A stretch of 64,000 bases of DNA from NCBI RefSeq assembly GCF_004115265.2, contig NC_046292.1:13906001-13970000 (forward strand). The letters run 5' to 3'. Positions 37,056-48,600 of the stretch are shown here, piece by piece (position 1 is the first letter of the stretch; the number at the start of each line of letters is the position of its first letter). The translations under genes and the position numbers were made by a program. This DNA comes from Rhinolophus ferrumequinum (lineage: Eukaryota > Chordata > Mammalia > Chiroptera > Rhinolophidae). The notes below the pieces were generated by a model that saw only the letters and a program-made list of their open reading frames with translations, searched no databases and had not been told where the DNA came from.

Positions 37056-37345
37056 CTTTCTCCTCCTGCCAAAGAACCCAAGCACCTGGACACCGGAAGT
37101 GCCGTCTAAAAATCGCCCAATCGCGGCTCGTGGTCGTGGAGTCCCACCCGGAAGTGATCTGCGAACGCCGGGGTCCGGCGCCGGGAGCCGCCGCTGGTAG
37201 GGCAGGAATCAGGAGCATCACCGGAAGTGCTCGGGTTGTAGTCGGAGCCTCTGAACCCTATTGGCGGAAGGGGAGCACAGCTCCGCCTCCCCAAAGGTAA
37301 AGGCTCAATGCTAGAGAGACAGCTCTGCAGCCGCAGCCAATCAAC
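37056..37345 (-). promoter_or_regulatory. DDOST: DDOST promoter with three ETS boxes and CCAAT elements
   Basis: Three identical CCGGAAGTG boxes (plus strand) lie at 37093-37101, 37148-37156 and 37221-37229. CCAAT boxes lie at 37117-37121, 37337-37341 and, reversed, at 37260-37264. The region is CpG-rich and TATA-less. This fits a housekeeping promoter driven by ETS/GABP and NF-Y factors; function is inferred. Confidence 0.6.
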
Positions 37346-37499
37346 AAGGCCAGGCTCCCGCCCGAGCCCCCAGCCCGCCTTTTCATTAGACTGGTCTCCG
37401 CCTGCTTGGTCTTGACAGTCGCGTCCCGGACGGCGGGATCTGTGGCGGTGTGGCTCTCTCTGGTCCTGGACAGACTCGGGACTAGGAACGGGACCCTCA

Positions 37500-39094
37500 C
37501 CTCCACCATCTCCGGAGAGGAAGGAATTGCAAATATAAGATAACGGACAGGGGCACTTTAGTTTCCTGCCGCTGACGGACCAGGGACCTTGGCACGGGCC
37601 TGTCCTCTGCCCTTCCCAGCTCGGTGGCCTACGCTGGAGGCAGCGTGAATAGGCGGTGGACTAGACTATTTAAAAGCTCTAGTTGGGTTCATTTCCAAGC
37701 TTCGTCTCCCACTGGCCCTTTTACTTAGGGATTTCACTTCTCTGCAGGTTACTGGCCTAGGCTGGAAATAAAAATAGCTGGAAGCAGCCCTCCTCATCTG
37801 TGTGCCTTTCAAAAGGCCTGAGCTCTTGGGAGGACTAGAGCAGGTTTTAAAGCGCTTAGTGCAGGGCCAGGCTGAGCAATCGCTCAGTAAGGCTGCCTCC
37901 CACCCCTAAAGTGATGCGGGGTCCAGGCTCAGCTCTGGCCTGCCTCAGTCCCACCACAGGCCTAAGCTAAAGCTACCACAGTCAGCTCCACGACGTCAAT
38001 CCACCTCTGACTCAGACGTGATGTGCTAACCTGTTACTCAGGAGTCAGCCACAGCGCAGGGCCGAGGCTCTTCATTCTCAGGTCTCCACTTCAACTCATT
38101 CCAGCAGCTTGCTCCTCCTCAGCCCCCGGCTTACCCGGAACACGAGTCTCACCTTTGACCTACCCTCAGCTTACCCCTCTCCCCCGCCCCCAGCCCTTTG
38201 CTCATGCAGTTCCCTCTCTCCTGCACCTCCTCCCCACCTGCCCATCTTACGCCTCCTGGATCTTCTCTGTTCTTTATGGGAGCCCCACCTGATGCTGCTC
38301 CCCTCACAAGGGTAATTTGTTCCCCATAAAAACCTGATCTCGCTTCCTCTTCCAGGACCTACTGCAGCCTGCCTCCGGTTAGACTCATCTCCGTAGTTAC
38401 CTAAGCACCTTCCGCCCCACCCCAGCTTCTCCAGAGCGAGAGCTCCTTGGCCCAGGCATGTGCTTGTGGCACGTGCCCCAGTAATTAACATAAAATAGGA
38501 GGAGGAGGAATGGGGCGGGAGTGAACCTGCTATGCCCCAGAACCTTAGATGCCATCTCATTTCCCCTTCACAGTGACCCTGTGAGGTGGGTCTTAGCCCC
38601 AGTTCACACCTGAGGCTACCGGTGAAATCCGGCTCAGGACAGCACCAAACGTCCAACCTTTCCCCTCAGATTGCGAGCCCCTCCCCCAGGGCAGGCCTGG
38701 GCTACCACGGACAGGCAGGCAAGGGAAGAGGTGTGCCCTAGGTTGCTGGGGTGGGCTGGATTGTTCCCTGTCGGAGCCCCTGAGGACTGATAAAACCTGG
38801 GCCTCAACAAGACATGGCCTCTACTTCGCAAAACAAGGGCTCTGCTTTCCTGGGTCACAGATCCTTTGAGAATCGGATGCCAGTTCAGATGCTCTCCCCA
38901 GAGGAAAACAAACAGCACTTGTACTCACCATTGCAGGGAGTTGCAGAAACTTTGGAGCCTGTTTGTTCTAAAGGCCTCAGATAGTTAAGAAGCCCTCCTC
39001 CACAAAGAGCGTCCCCACGTCCCCACGAAGGCCAGGCAGCAGTGGCAGGGAGGGGCCCCAGTGGCAGTATCAGAGGATCAGGGAAGGGGAGCTT
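37500..39094. other. Short intergenic interval between DDOST and KIF17
   Basis: No gene is supported. About 38090-38480 carries plus-strand text ('ctttgctcatgcagttccct', 'agagcgagagctccttggcc') resembling an L2 3' part. The rest is unique-looking GC-moderate DNA. Confidence 0.5.
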
Positions 39095-39645
39095 GTAGGT
39101 AAACGGCAGTTTATTGGGGCAGCTTACTATGGAGTGGCCTCCTCTGGGCCACAGTCCAGCGGGCGTGGGCAGCAGGGGGAACGGCTGCTCCAGGACGCAT
39201 GTACCCATCCCACAGAGGCACAATTTTCAATCATCAAGATGTTGAGCTTGAGCCGCGTGGAAGTTGCTGCCCACTCCGCCGGGGCCGCTGGTGAAGGCCT
39301 CGAGGCAGAGCTGAGGCTCCCAAGCCCATCGAGGCACAGAACAACACTGGTGGGGACAGATGGCAGGATCTGTGGCAGGTGAGCAGGTGGAAACACTGAA
39401 GTAGCGTGGAGAGCCAGAGTGGACTTCTCCAAGGATGGTCCAGCCTCCACGGGGCACCCACTCAGGCAGAAGTGGGCTGTCTGGGGAACAGGCAAGGGAA
39501 TGTGTCTTCCTAGGCTAAAGACCTCCTCGGGGGGGCCCCCCCAGGCTCACTCTGGGGTCAGGTGGGAGGAGTCCTGGCTGGGGCTGCCCTGGGAGGGCCT
39601 GGCAGTCTCACGGAAGCCCAGAGGCAGGGCAGCAGGCAGCTGTGT
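39095..39645 (-). promoter_or_regulatory. KIF17: KIF17 3'UTR with AATAAA signal
   Basis: On the minus strand AATAAA lies at 39115-39110, giving a 3'UTR of about 550 bases, close to the human length that I recall. Confidence 0.7.
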
Positions 39646-42600
39646 TCACAGAGGCTCACTGCCAAAGCTGCTTTTGCTTTTCTTACGCCTGGCCTTGGTG
39701 AAGGAGATGTCGAGGGACTCGAGGCGGAAGGGCCGGGGTTGGGGCATTTCAGGGGCCTGGGTGGGTGGGATGGCAGAGTTGTTGCTGAGGGGGGAGCTGA
39801 GGCCTGGCGGCGAGTTGTGATGTGCTGTGGAGAAGAAGCACAGAGGGTGCTGGTGAAGCCAGGAGTACAGGGGATGGAGACAATCACGGTGTGTGGTGGA
39901 GCGTCTGGCCCACCTCCCACCCAGCCAGAGGTCCTGAGGCCTCAGATGGGGTCCCAAGCACTAAGCTGCTGCTCTGGCTGAGGTCTCAGGCCCAGCACCA
40001 CGTGTGCATCCAAAGGGTCTGGGCCGGGAGTGTGGAGTTTTAATGTCTCAGACTGAGGCAGACTGGGATCTCGAGCCAGACAACCCTGGGTTCAAAGCCC
40101 AGCTCCTCCTCTTCAGGGAACCCCTTCCCTCTGAGCCTCAGTTTCCTCATCTGCAACATGAGCACAATGCCGGTACTCAGCTGCTGTTAGTTTTTCCTGT
40201 CCAATTTTTTCCTCCTTATTGCTCAACTCCACCCACTCTGACTCTTAACTCTCACTGAGTTAATTGATTTCAAGGTTTTTTTCAAAATGTGTCAAAAATC
40301 CACAAAAAATAAAAAGTTGATATTTTGACTATTTTATGCATTTAATAACATCTTGAGCTGCTTTGTACATAAATGACATTTTTATTTTAAACCTTTGTTA
40401 ATTTACCATTATATTTTATATAATTTACCATTATATTGAATTTTAGCAAAAAATACTCAAAACATACTAAGTGGCATCAATAACATATAAGTATAAATAA
40501 ATTAGAATTTAATGGCATTGATGACATAAAAAATTTGTTACAAAATATTATACAATAAGGCACACAAGACATCTTTGTTGTTGATAGTGCAAGCCACAGG
40601 AAAACGTATCCAAACATCGCAGCAAGAGTTTAAATAACCTCAGTGTAGAACTGAGATGTGCTTTTCATTATTTTATTGGAAGCTCTGTGGTCTTTTAGTT
40701 TTAGAAAGAAGAATGAAGGGATTTTTGATGCTTGCTTTTGAAAGTGTTTTGCTTTTGGGGCCCTGTTGGCCCCCCTTGGCTCAGTAGGAGAAAGCCACGG
40801 TATTGGCATCTGAGGAAGCTGGTAGTAACTGACGCAGAGCTGTGCAACCCCACACCAGGGCCCTGAACAGTGTGTCGGAAGCCTACTACACGTCAGGGGA
40901 GACAGATGAATCAAACAGCGCACCTCTCCCCCAGGAGACGAAGAGGTAGAGGAAAGGGAAGACTGTGTATTGAGCACCTACTATGTGCCAGGCTCTGAGT
41001 CATTTCCCCACCTCATCTCCCCTACTCCTAAGAAGTAGAAGTATCCCCCTCCTTTAATAGCTGAGGAAACTGAGGCTCAGAGAGGGAAAGAGGTTTCCAA
41101 CCCAGGTCTGTCTGACTCCACCCCGTCATGCCCCTCCCAGTGGGCAGAGGGCCCAGACAGCTCTCAGGGAAGGGAAGGGGGACAAGAGATGGGCAGGGTA
41201 CTCACTGAGGCTCCTCATGGGATCCGTGCTGAGGATCTGGCTGGCCCGCTTCGGCCGGAAGTAGTTACTGGCAATGTTTTCACTGTCACTCCGACTAAGC
41301 ATCAGCTTGTAGCGGTCTTCTGCCTGCTGAGATGACAAATCCTCATGGGGCAAGACCTCTTGTTTGTGCACTTCTTACCTGGGGCCTCTGCAAGCCTGGT
41401 GTGGTGGGGCTGCCGTGAGCCTCACTGCCCACTCTGGTGTACCCTGGACAGACCCTGACTCCTGGGGTGGGGTCCAGGCAGCTCAGAGCAGGGGAGTCCC
41501 AGTCTCCAGCCCAGCCTACACACCCCCAACCCCCCGTCCTTGGGATAGGAAGTGCCTTGTTCCCTCCTGCAAAACTCAAAGCAGGGTATCCTGACAGCTC
41601 CATCAGGGCAAGGACAAGACGACACACCTGAACCCATCGTGACATATTCGTAGAATAGGTAACACAGCACATACTCAGCTCATGGGCACATTTATGCTTT
41701 TTAGAGCTGGGCTCCTAACCTTTTTATCACCAAGAACTATTGTTTTTCACGACTATTGTGGATTTTTCTTCAACCTGAATCTCCTCCTTCAGGGAACTAC
41801 CTTCTCCCACTTGACATCGTCCTGCTGGGGTGATCATTCATGGTGCCCTAAGACCACCCCTCCCGCCCGCCCATCCCCTTGCTACACAGCTGGACATGTG
41901 ACCCAAACTGGACCAATCACAGAACTACATCTAGACATGCGAGTAGTCATTGGTCCAAAAGTAGGCCCATGACACAGGCAGAGCTGATCAGAATCTTTCC
42001 ACAAGCGTTGGTTTAAGGGTGCTCTAAGAGACCAGCTCTCTCTTCCTGTCAGATCACTAATTGCCTGCTCTTTGAGGCAATCTTTCCTGCCACATGGAGA
42101 AAGCCTGCCTGAGTGCGAAGCCAGCATACCAAGGGAAGCAGAACCAAGAGGTGAAAACACACACAGAACTCTGACTGACTGAGCCCCTAGATCCAGCCAT
42201 GCCTAAAATCGGTACATTTAACATGAACCAATAAATTCCCTATTTTGCTTGATTGTTTGTTTTGGGTATCTATCACTTGGAACTAAAAGCATTCTAATAC
42301 AAGCCCCTTGTGGTCCCAAGAATGTTTTTTTTTTTCAGGAACAACTTTCCCTTTTTTACAAAGTTAAGCTGTCAAAAGTAGCCAGTCAAAGCTTTAGACC
42401 AGCTTGAGACATTCCTTGCAGCCACCCTGAGTTGTTCAGCCAGAGATGCTTGGCTAGAATTCATTAACCTGTGAGTGGCCTTAGCATGACTACAAAAGCA
42501 TGCATGGTCTGTGTGGGTTTTCTGAAATATCTGTAATGGTTTAAGGCAGGGATCCCCAAATTACAGCTTATGGGCCAAATCTGACCCACAGATTGTTTTT

Positions 42601-45600
42601 GTAAAGTTTTATTGGAATGGAGCCGTGCTCATTCGTTTGCATGTTCTGTGCTACAATGGCAGAGCTGAGTAATTGTGACAGAGACCACATGGCCCACGAG
42701 GCCTACAATATTAACTGTCTGGTTCTTTACAGAAAAGATTGCTGACCTCTGTGTTAAGGATATATATTCCTATTGCAATACAAAATATGGCAGATATGAA
42801 AATAAAGGGACTTTAGAATCCCAAGTGCTGTTTGTAGAAGCTTTAAGGACCTTTTTGGTCCATGGATACCAGCAGGGGCCCAGGGAACCAGCATGTAACG
42901 CTTGGCCTCTGGGATTGAAGCTGAAGCTTCTGTCCCTCACCAATGGGACTGTCCATCTGGTTTTATGGCCGCAAGTGGCTTTGAATGAGGTCCAGAAGAC
43001 CCTTTGAATGAGGGTCTAGGTGCCAATAGAGTTACATGGAAAGGATCCAGGCTCAGCCCTCTGCTTCAATCTTTTGGGCAGGGAAAGCAGGAGTCCGGTT
43101 CCCTCAGGTAATGCTGACCCACTGCACCTGGGCAGCCAAGTCCCACCAGCCCCCCACTCGTCCCTCACACTTGTGGGGGCCTTACCATGCCTAGTTCGCT
43201 GTTGTCTGCTGCAGAGGTTTTCCGGACTGGTTTGTTCTGTGACCCTGTTAAAACTGCTACGAGAAAACAAAAGCTGAAGTCACTGGTATGAGGGCAGAGG
43301 GACAGGGCGGGCTGCAGCACTCTCCCCGGGGGGGTGGGGGATCAGGCCTGGCTCAGGCTTGGAGGGGTGATATTTTCCAGCCCAAGCAAAGGACTGGCTT
43401 TGGGAAACCAACAACAGGAGGGCTCAGATGCCAAAGAAGCCATTCCCCGGCTTCCAGGCCAGACAGAAGGTTGGTGGGGACCGGGAGGAAGACGAGGGCT
43501 GCCTGCGATTCATGGGAAATGGAGCTGGCGGGAGCTTCAGCAGGATGGTGTCAGCGGCCATCCACAAACATCAGAGACGTAGGACCTGGACAAACACTCT
43601 GCCCAGGGGGAGGACAGAGGGGGGACTTGTGGGATGTAAGAGTCTACTGCTTCCTGAATGGGCAGAGCCCGCTAAGTGGCCGCAGAAAGAGCCACCTTAC
43701 TCTGAGACTCGTTGGAGGTGGAGGGGCCTTCAAGATAATCTTATCCAAACTCTTCTTTGTGAAGATCAGGGGACCAAAGCCCAGAAAGGGACAGTGACCG
43801 TCATAGGTCACACAGGAGGTCAGTGACAAAAGCAGAAGTGGAACCAGGCCTGAAACTGAACAGCTTGTTTCTATCCCTGGTCCTCCTTCTCACGGCCATG
43901 ACTGTGACTGTGGAGAAGTCACTGAGATTCGCTGAGATTCCATTTCCTCATATGCAAAATAGGTGTAACAATTCTTATCCTTCACAGGGTGGTTGTAGGA
44001 AGAAATGATAAAAATGATGATCATGATAGTGATATAACAAAAAAAAATGTACCACCCACTTCAGATGTGCCAGGCATGGCTCTCAGGGTTTTACGTATAT
44101 TAACACATTTCAAGCCACCCAACAATCTTTAAGGAAGGTCCTGTTATTAATTCCCATTTCACAGATGAGGACACTGGGTCCCAAGAGGTCACATAAGGAG
44201 TGGTGGAGCCAGAATTCCAACCCACATCTATCTGACCCCAGAACACACCCTTCTCTCAGATCCCCAATGTTTTGGAATCTCGGGGTCACAGGTCTGCTGC
44301 ACCCACAGCCAGCAGGGAGAGGGCCATGGCTCCCTGTCAATCTGCAGGATGGCAAACTGTGGAGGAAGGCAGGGAGGGCAGAGGGGACAGCCAGGCTCCT
44401 GACCTACTGGGAGGCTGGTTTTGATAACGACAGGCTCCGGGATCTTCCAGAAGCCATTGTCCTCATCCCAGCAGCACTCGCGCTTGATCTTCTCCAAGTT
44501 GCTGTAGTTACAGTCCCGGCGAACCAGGGGCTGCACCTGCTCCAGGAGCTGCTGGAAGAGCATAAAATCACGTTCCTGCCGACGGATGGTGGCCAAGTAA
44601 TCGATCTTCTCTAGCTCAAACTCCGACTGCAGGTCTTTGATCTCCACCTCTGCTGCCCGAAGCTGAAAAAGCATAACGAGCAGTGAGCAGGAAAGACACC
44701 AAGACATTTCACCATCCCTCTGACCTCCCCATCCACTAATTGCCCATCCAGCCGGCCACTCCCATCGGTGTGTTGATCCAGCATCCATTCATCCTTCATT
44801 CCACCATCCTTCCATGTGCATTCATTCATCTTCCCTGGCACTGTCCAACCCCCCATCCATCCATCCATCCACAACCTCCCACCTCTCCACCCAGCATTCA
44901 AATGAGCACCTGCTGTGTCCACAGCCCTGCAGAGAGCAGGAAAAGTTCCTCGTCCCCCCCACAGCCTGTCACTATCCCACACTCATACATTTTATTCAGG
45001 AGCTTATGAACAGGCTCCACACCCTGCGCTTACAGTCTCTACGGTCCTCAAAGATCTCAGAGAATCGCACAAATTCTTTTTCTAAGGGGAGCAGCAGGCA
45101 TACCTTCTCAGACTCAGCAGTGCCTGCTTTCCTACTGCCACAATCCTATTACAATGTGACAGACACTGGACTTAAGAGTCAGACCCACCTTGACTTGACC
45201 AAGGAGCCCAGAGTTTTGGGATCTCCTGCCCAGGCCTGCCAGACCGGCCCTTCATTCTCTGCTGAGAACAGGCGACTCCCAACACCAACCGTAACCATTC
45301 TCTCCATGAGCCCTAAGGCTCCTTGACACACAGTCTATTTCCTTAAAGAGCAGGTACAGTTTGATCAGTAAAGAAAGATGTTTTAATCCATGGGAATGAA
45401 AATCACATGTAACCAACTGAGAACAGAGGGTACCTGGTAGGACCCAGGTGGGCAGGGAGCTATCGGGGAGGGCCAGGTCACAGGGGCTTCGACTAAATGA
45501 GTAATGCTCCATTTCTCAAGCTGGGTATTAGATACATGGTGTTCATGGTAATAATCTATATATTTTGGTACATCTGGAATCATTTGCAAGGATTTTTACA

Positions 45601-48600
45601 ATAGCTTTATCAATAGGTAATTGACATGTCACACATTCACCCATCTAAAGTGTACAACAATTCAGTGGTTTTTAGTATATTCAGAGTTGTGCAACTCATT
45701 AGCACAATTTTAGAACATTTCATCAACCAAAAAGAAATCCCACACTCACTTAGTCATTCCCCATTTCTCCCCAACTGCCAGCCCTAAGCAACCACCAATC
45801 TACTTTCTTTCTCTATAGATTGGCTTATTCTGGATGCTTCGTATAAATGGAATCATACATGTGGTCTTTGGTGTCTAGCTTCTTTCACTTAACACACAGT
45901 GTTTTCAAGTTCATCCGTGTTTTATCATGTATCAGTACTTCATTCCTTTTTACTGCCAAATAATATCCCATTGTGTGGCTATGCCACATTTTTCCATTCA
46001 TGACTGTTTTCACTTTGGGCTACAATGAATAACGTTGCTATGAACATTAGTGAACAAGTTTTCTGTGGACATATTTTCATTTCTCTTAAGTGTAACTGCT
46101 GGGTCATAAAGTAATGCTATGTACCAATTAAGGAACTGCCAGACTGTTTTCCAAGGCAACTGCATCATTTTACATCCCCTCCAGCAGCGTGCGAGGCCTC
46201 CAATTTCTCCACATCCTCACCAACATTTATTATTATCTGTCTTTTTTTATTAAAGCCATCCCAGTGAGTGTGTGATGGTATCTCACTGTGTTTTTTATTT
46301 GCATTTTCCTGATGGCCAATGTTGTTGAGCATCGTTTCATGTGCTTACTGGCCACTTGTGTACCTTTTTTGGAGAAATGTCTGCTCAGATACTTAACATC
46401 TTTTTAAATTGAATTATTTATCTTTTTATTCTTGAGTTGTAAGGGTTCCTTATGTAGTCTAAATACAAACACCTTATCATGACATATGATTCTCATCCTG
46501 TGGGCTGTTGACCTCTTTCTTGACAGTATCCTTTGAAGCACAAAAATATTAATTTTGATTAAGTGCAATTTATTTATTCTTCCCTTTGTTTCGTGTAATA
46601 CCTAAAATGAAGCCCAAAAGTATTCATTTTGATTAAGTGCAATTTATTTATTCTTCTCTTTGTTTGGTGTCATACCTAAAACATGTTTGTTTTCTTCTAA
46701 GAGTTTCAAAGATTTAGCTCTTACATTTAGGTTTTTGATCCATTTTGAGTTAATTTTTGTGAAGTTGGGGGTCCAGCATCATTCTTTGGCATTTGGGCAT
46801 CTAGTTGCCCCAGCACCATGTGTTGAAAAGACTGTCCTATCTCCATTGAATCATCTTGGCACCCTATTTGAAAATCAACTGTCAATGTGAGGGTTTATAT
46901 CTAGACTCTCAATTCCATTCCATTTGTCTATATGTCTGTCTGTACACTAGTACCACACAGTCTTGATTACTATAACTTTGTAGTTAGTTTTGAAAATGGG
47001 AAGGGTGAGTCCTCCAACTTTGTTTTCGGCTATTCTGAGTCCCTTGAATTTTCATATGAACTTTAGGGTCAGCTTATCAGTTTCTGCAGAGCCAGCTGGG
47101 ACTTTGATCGTGATTCCTTTGAATCTGTAGAGGAATTTGAAGAGCACTACCGTCTTATTATTGTTAAGTCTTCCAAATCCATGAACATGGGATGTATTTC
47201 CACTTATTTAGGTATTCTTAATTTATTTCAACAGTGTTTTCTAGTTTTGTACTTCTTTTGTTTTGTTTTTTTGATGTATTGTTTAATTCTTTTTGATGTA
47301 TTATAAATGGAGTTGTTTTCTTAATTTTATCTGCAGATTGTTCATTTCAAGTGTGTAAAAATATAATTCCTTTTTGCTTATTGATCTTGTACCCTGCAAC
47401 CTTGCTGAAATTGTTCATTGATTCCAGTAGCTTTTTTAGTACATTCCTTAGGAATTTCTCTATATAAAGATCATGTCACGCCTGTGTGCAATGTCAGAAG
47501 GGTAGTAGATTGGGGGAGTGGGGTTATCACTTTGTGAGGGGTATAAATGTCTAACTATTACATTGTTTTGTACACCTGAAACTAATAATTTTTTTAAAAG
47601 TAGATTTTAGTATACAAAATGACTGAATGAACTAAAATACAAAAAAAAAAAAATCATGTCACCTGCAGCTAGAGATAGTTTTACCTACTCCTTTAAATCC
47701 AGATGCCTATTATTTTAGTTTCCTGCCTAATTGCTCTGGCTAGAACCTCCAGCCCAATGCTGAATAGAAGTGGTAAGAGCTGACATCCTTTTCTTGTTTC
47801 TGATCTTAGGGGGAAAGCCTGAGTCTTTCACCATTGAGTATGTTAGCTGTGAGTTTTTCAGAGATGCCCTTTATCAGTTTGAAGAAGTTCCCTTCCATTC
47901 CTAGTCTGTTGAGTATTTTTATCACGACAGGTTTTTGTCCAATGCTTTATCTGCATCTATTAAGATGATCAAATGGTTTTTGTCCTTTATTCTATTGACA
48001 TTATGTATTACATTAATTGACTTTTGGATGCTAAACCAACTTTGCATTCCTGGGATAAATCCTACTTCATGGTTTATACTCCTTTTTTATATTTTGTTAG
48101 ATTTGGTTTGCTAGTATGTTGTAGAGCATTTTGTATCTATGTTCACAAGAAATATTAGTCTGTAGTTTTACTGTTATGTCTTTGTCTGGTTTGGGTATCA
48201 GGTTATATTGGCCCCATAGAATGAGTTAAAAAGTGTTCTCTTCTATTTCACAATGATTTTTTAAAATACTTTTTAAAACCAATAGCCTTCATTTTACAAA
48301 TGAAATCCAGTTAGAAGATATAATGGAAGAGGATACCCCACAGAGGAAAGCAGTAAAACAAAACACCTAGATGTAAAACTAATCAGATATGTCAAAACTC
48401 ACATGAGGAAATTTATAAAACACTCCTGAGTGACACGAAAATTGATTTGAACAAATAGAAAAATATACCATATATGTTCCTGGACAGGAAAATCCAACCT
48501 CATAAAGGTATCAGTACTCCAAGCTAATTTATAAATATAATGATTCCCCCAAAATTCCATCACTTTTTTCTCTGTAGCTAGGCCAATTGTTTATTAAGTT

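Noticed and set aside
37056-37085. GTG-initiated start for DDOST at 37085
   Set aside because: GTG starts are very rare in mammals. The ATG at 37055 begins a normal signal peptide.
44860-44880. Short ccatccatccatcc run considered as an array
   Set aside because: It is a small tetranucleotide microsatellite patch. No CRISPR-like spacing exists anywhere in the window, and CRISPR is not expected in a mammal.
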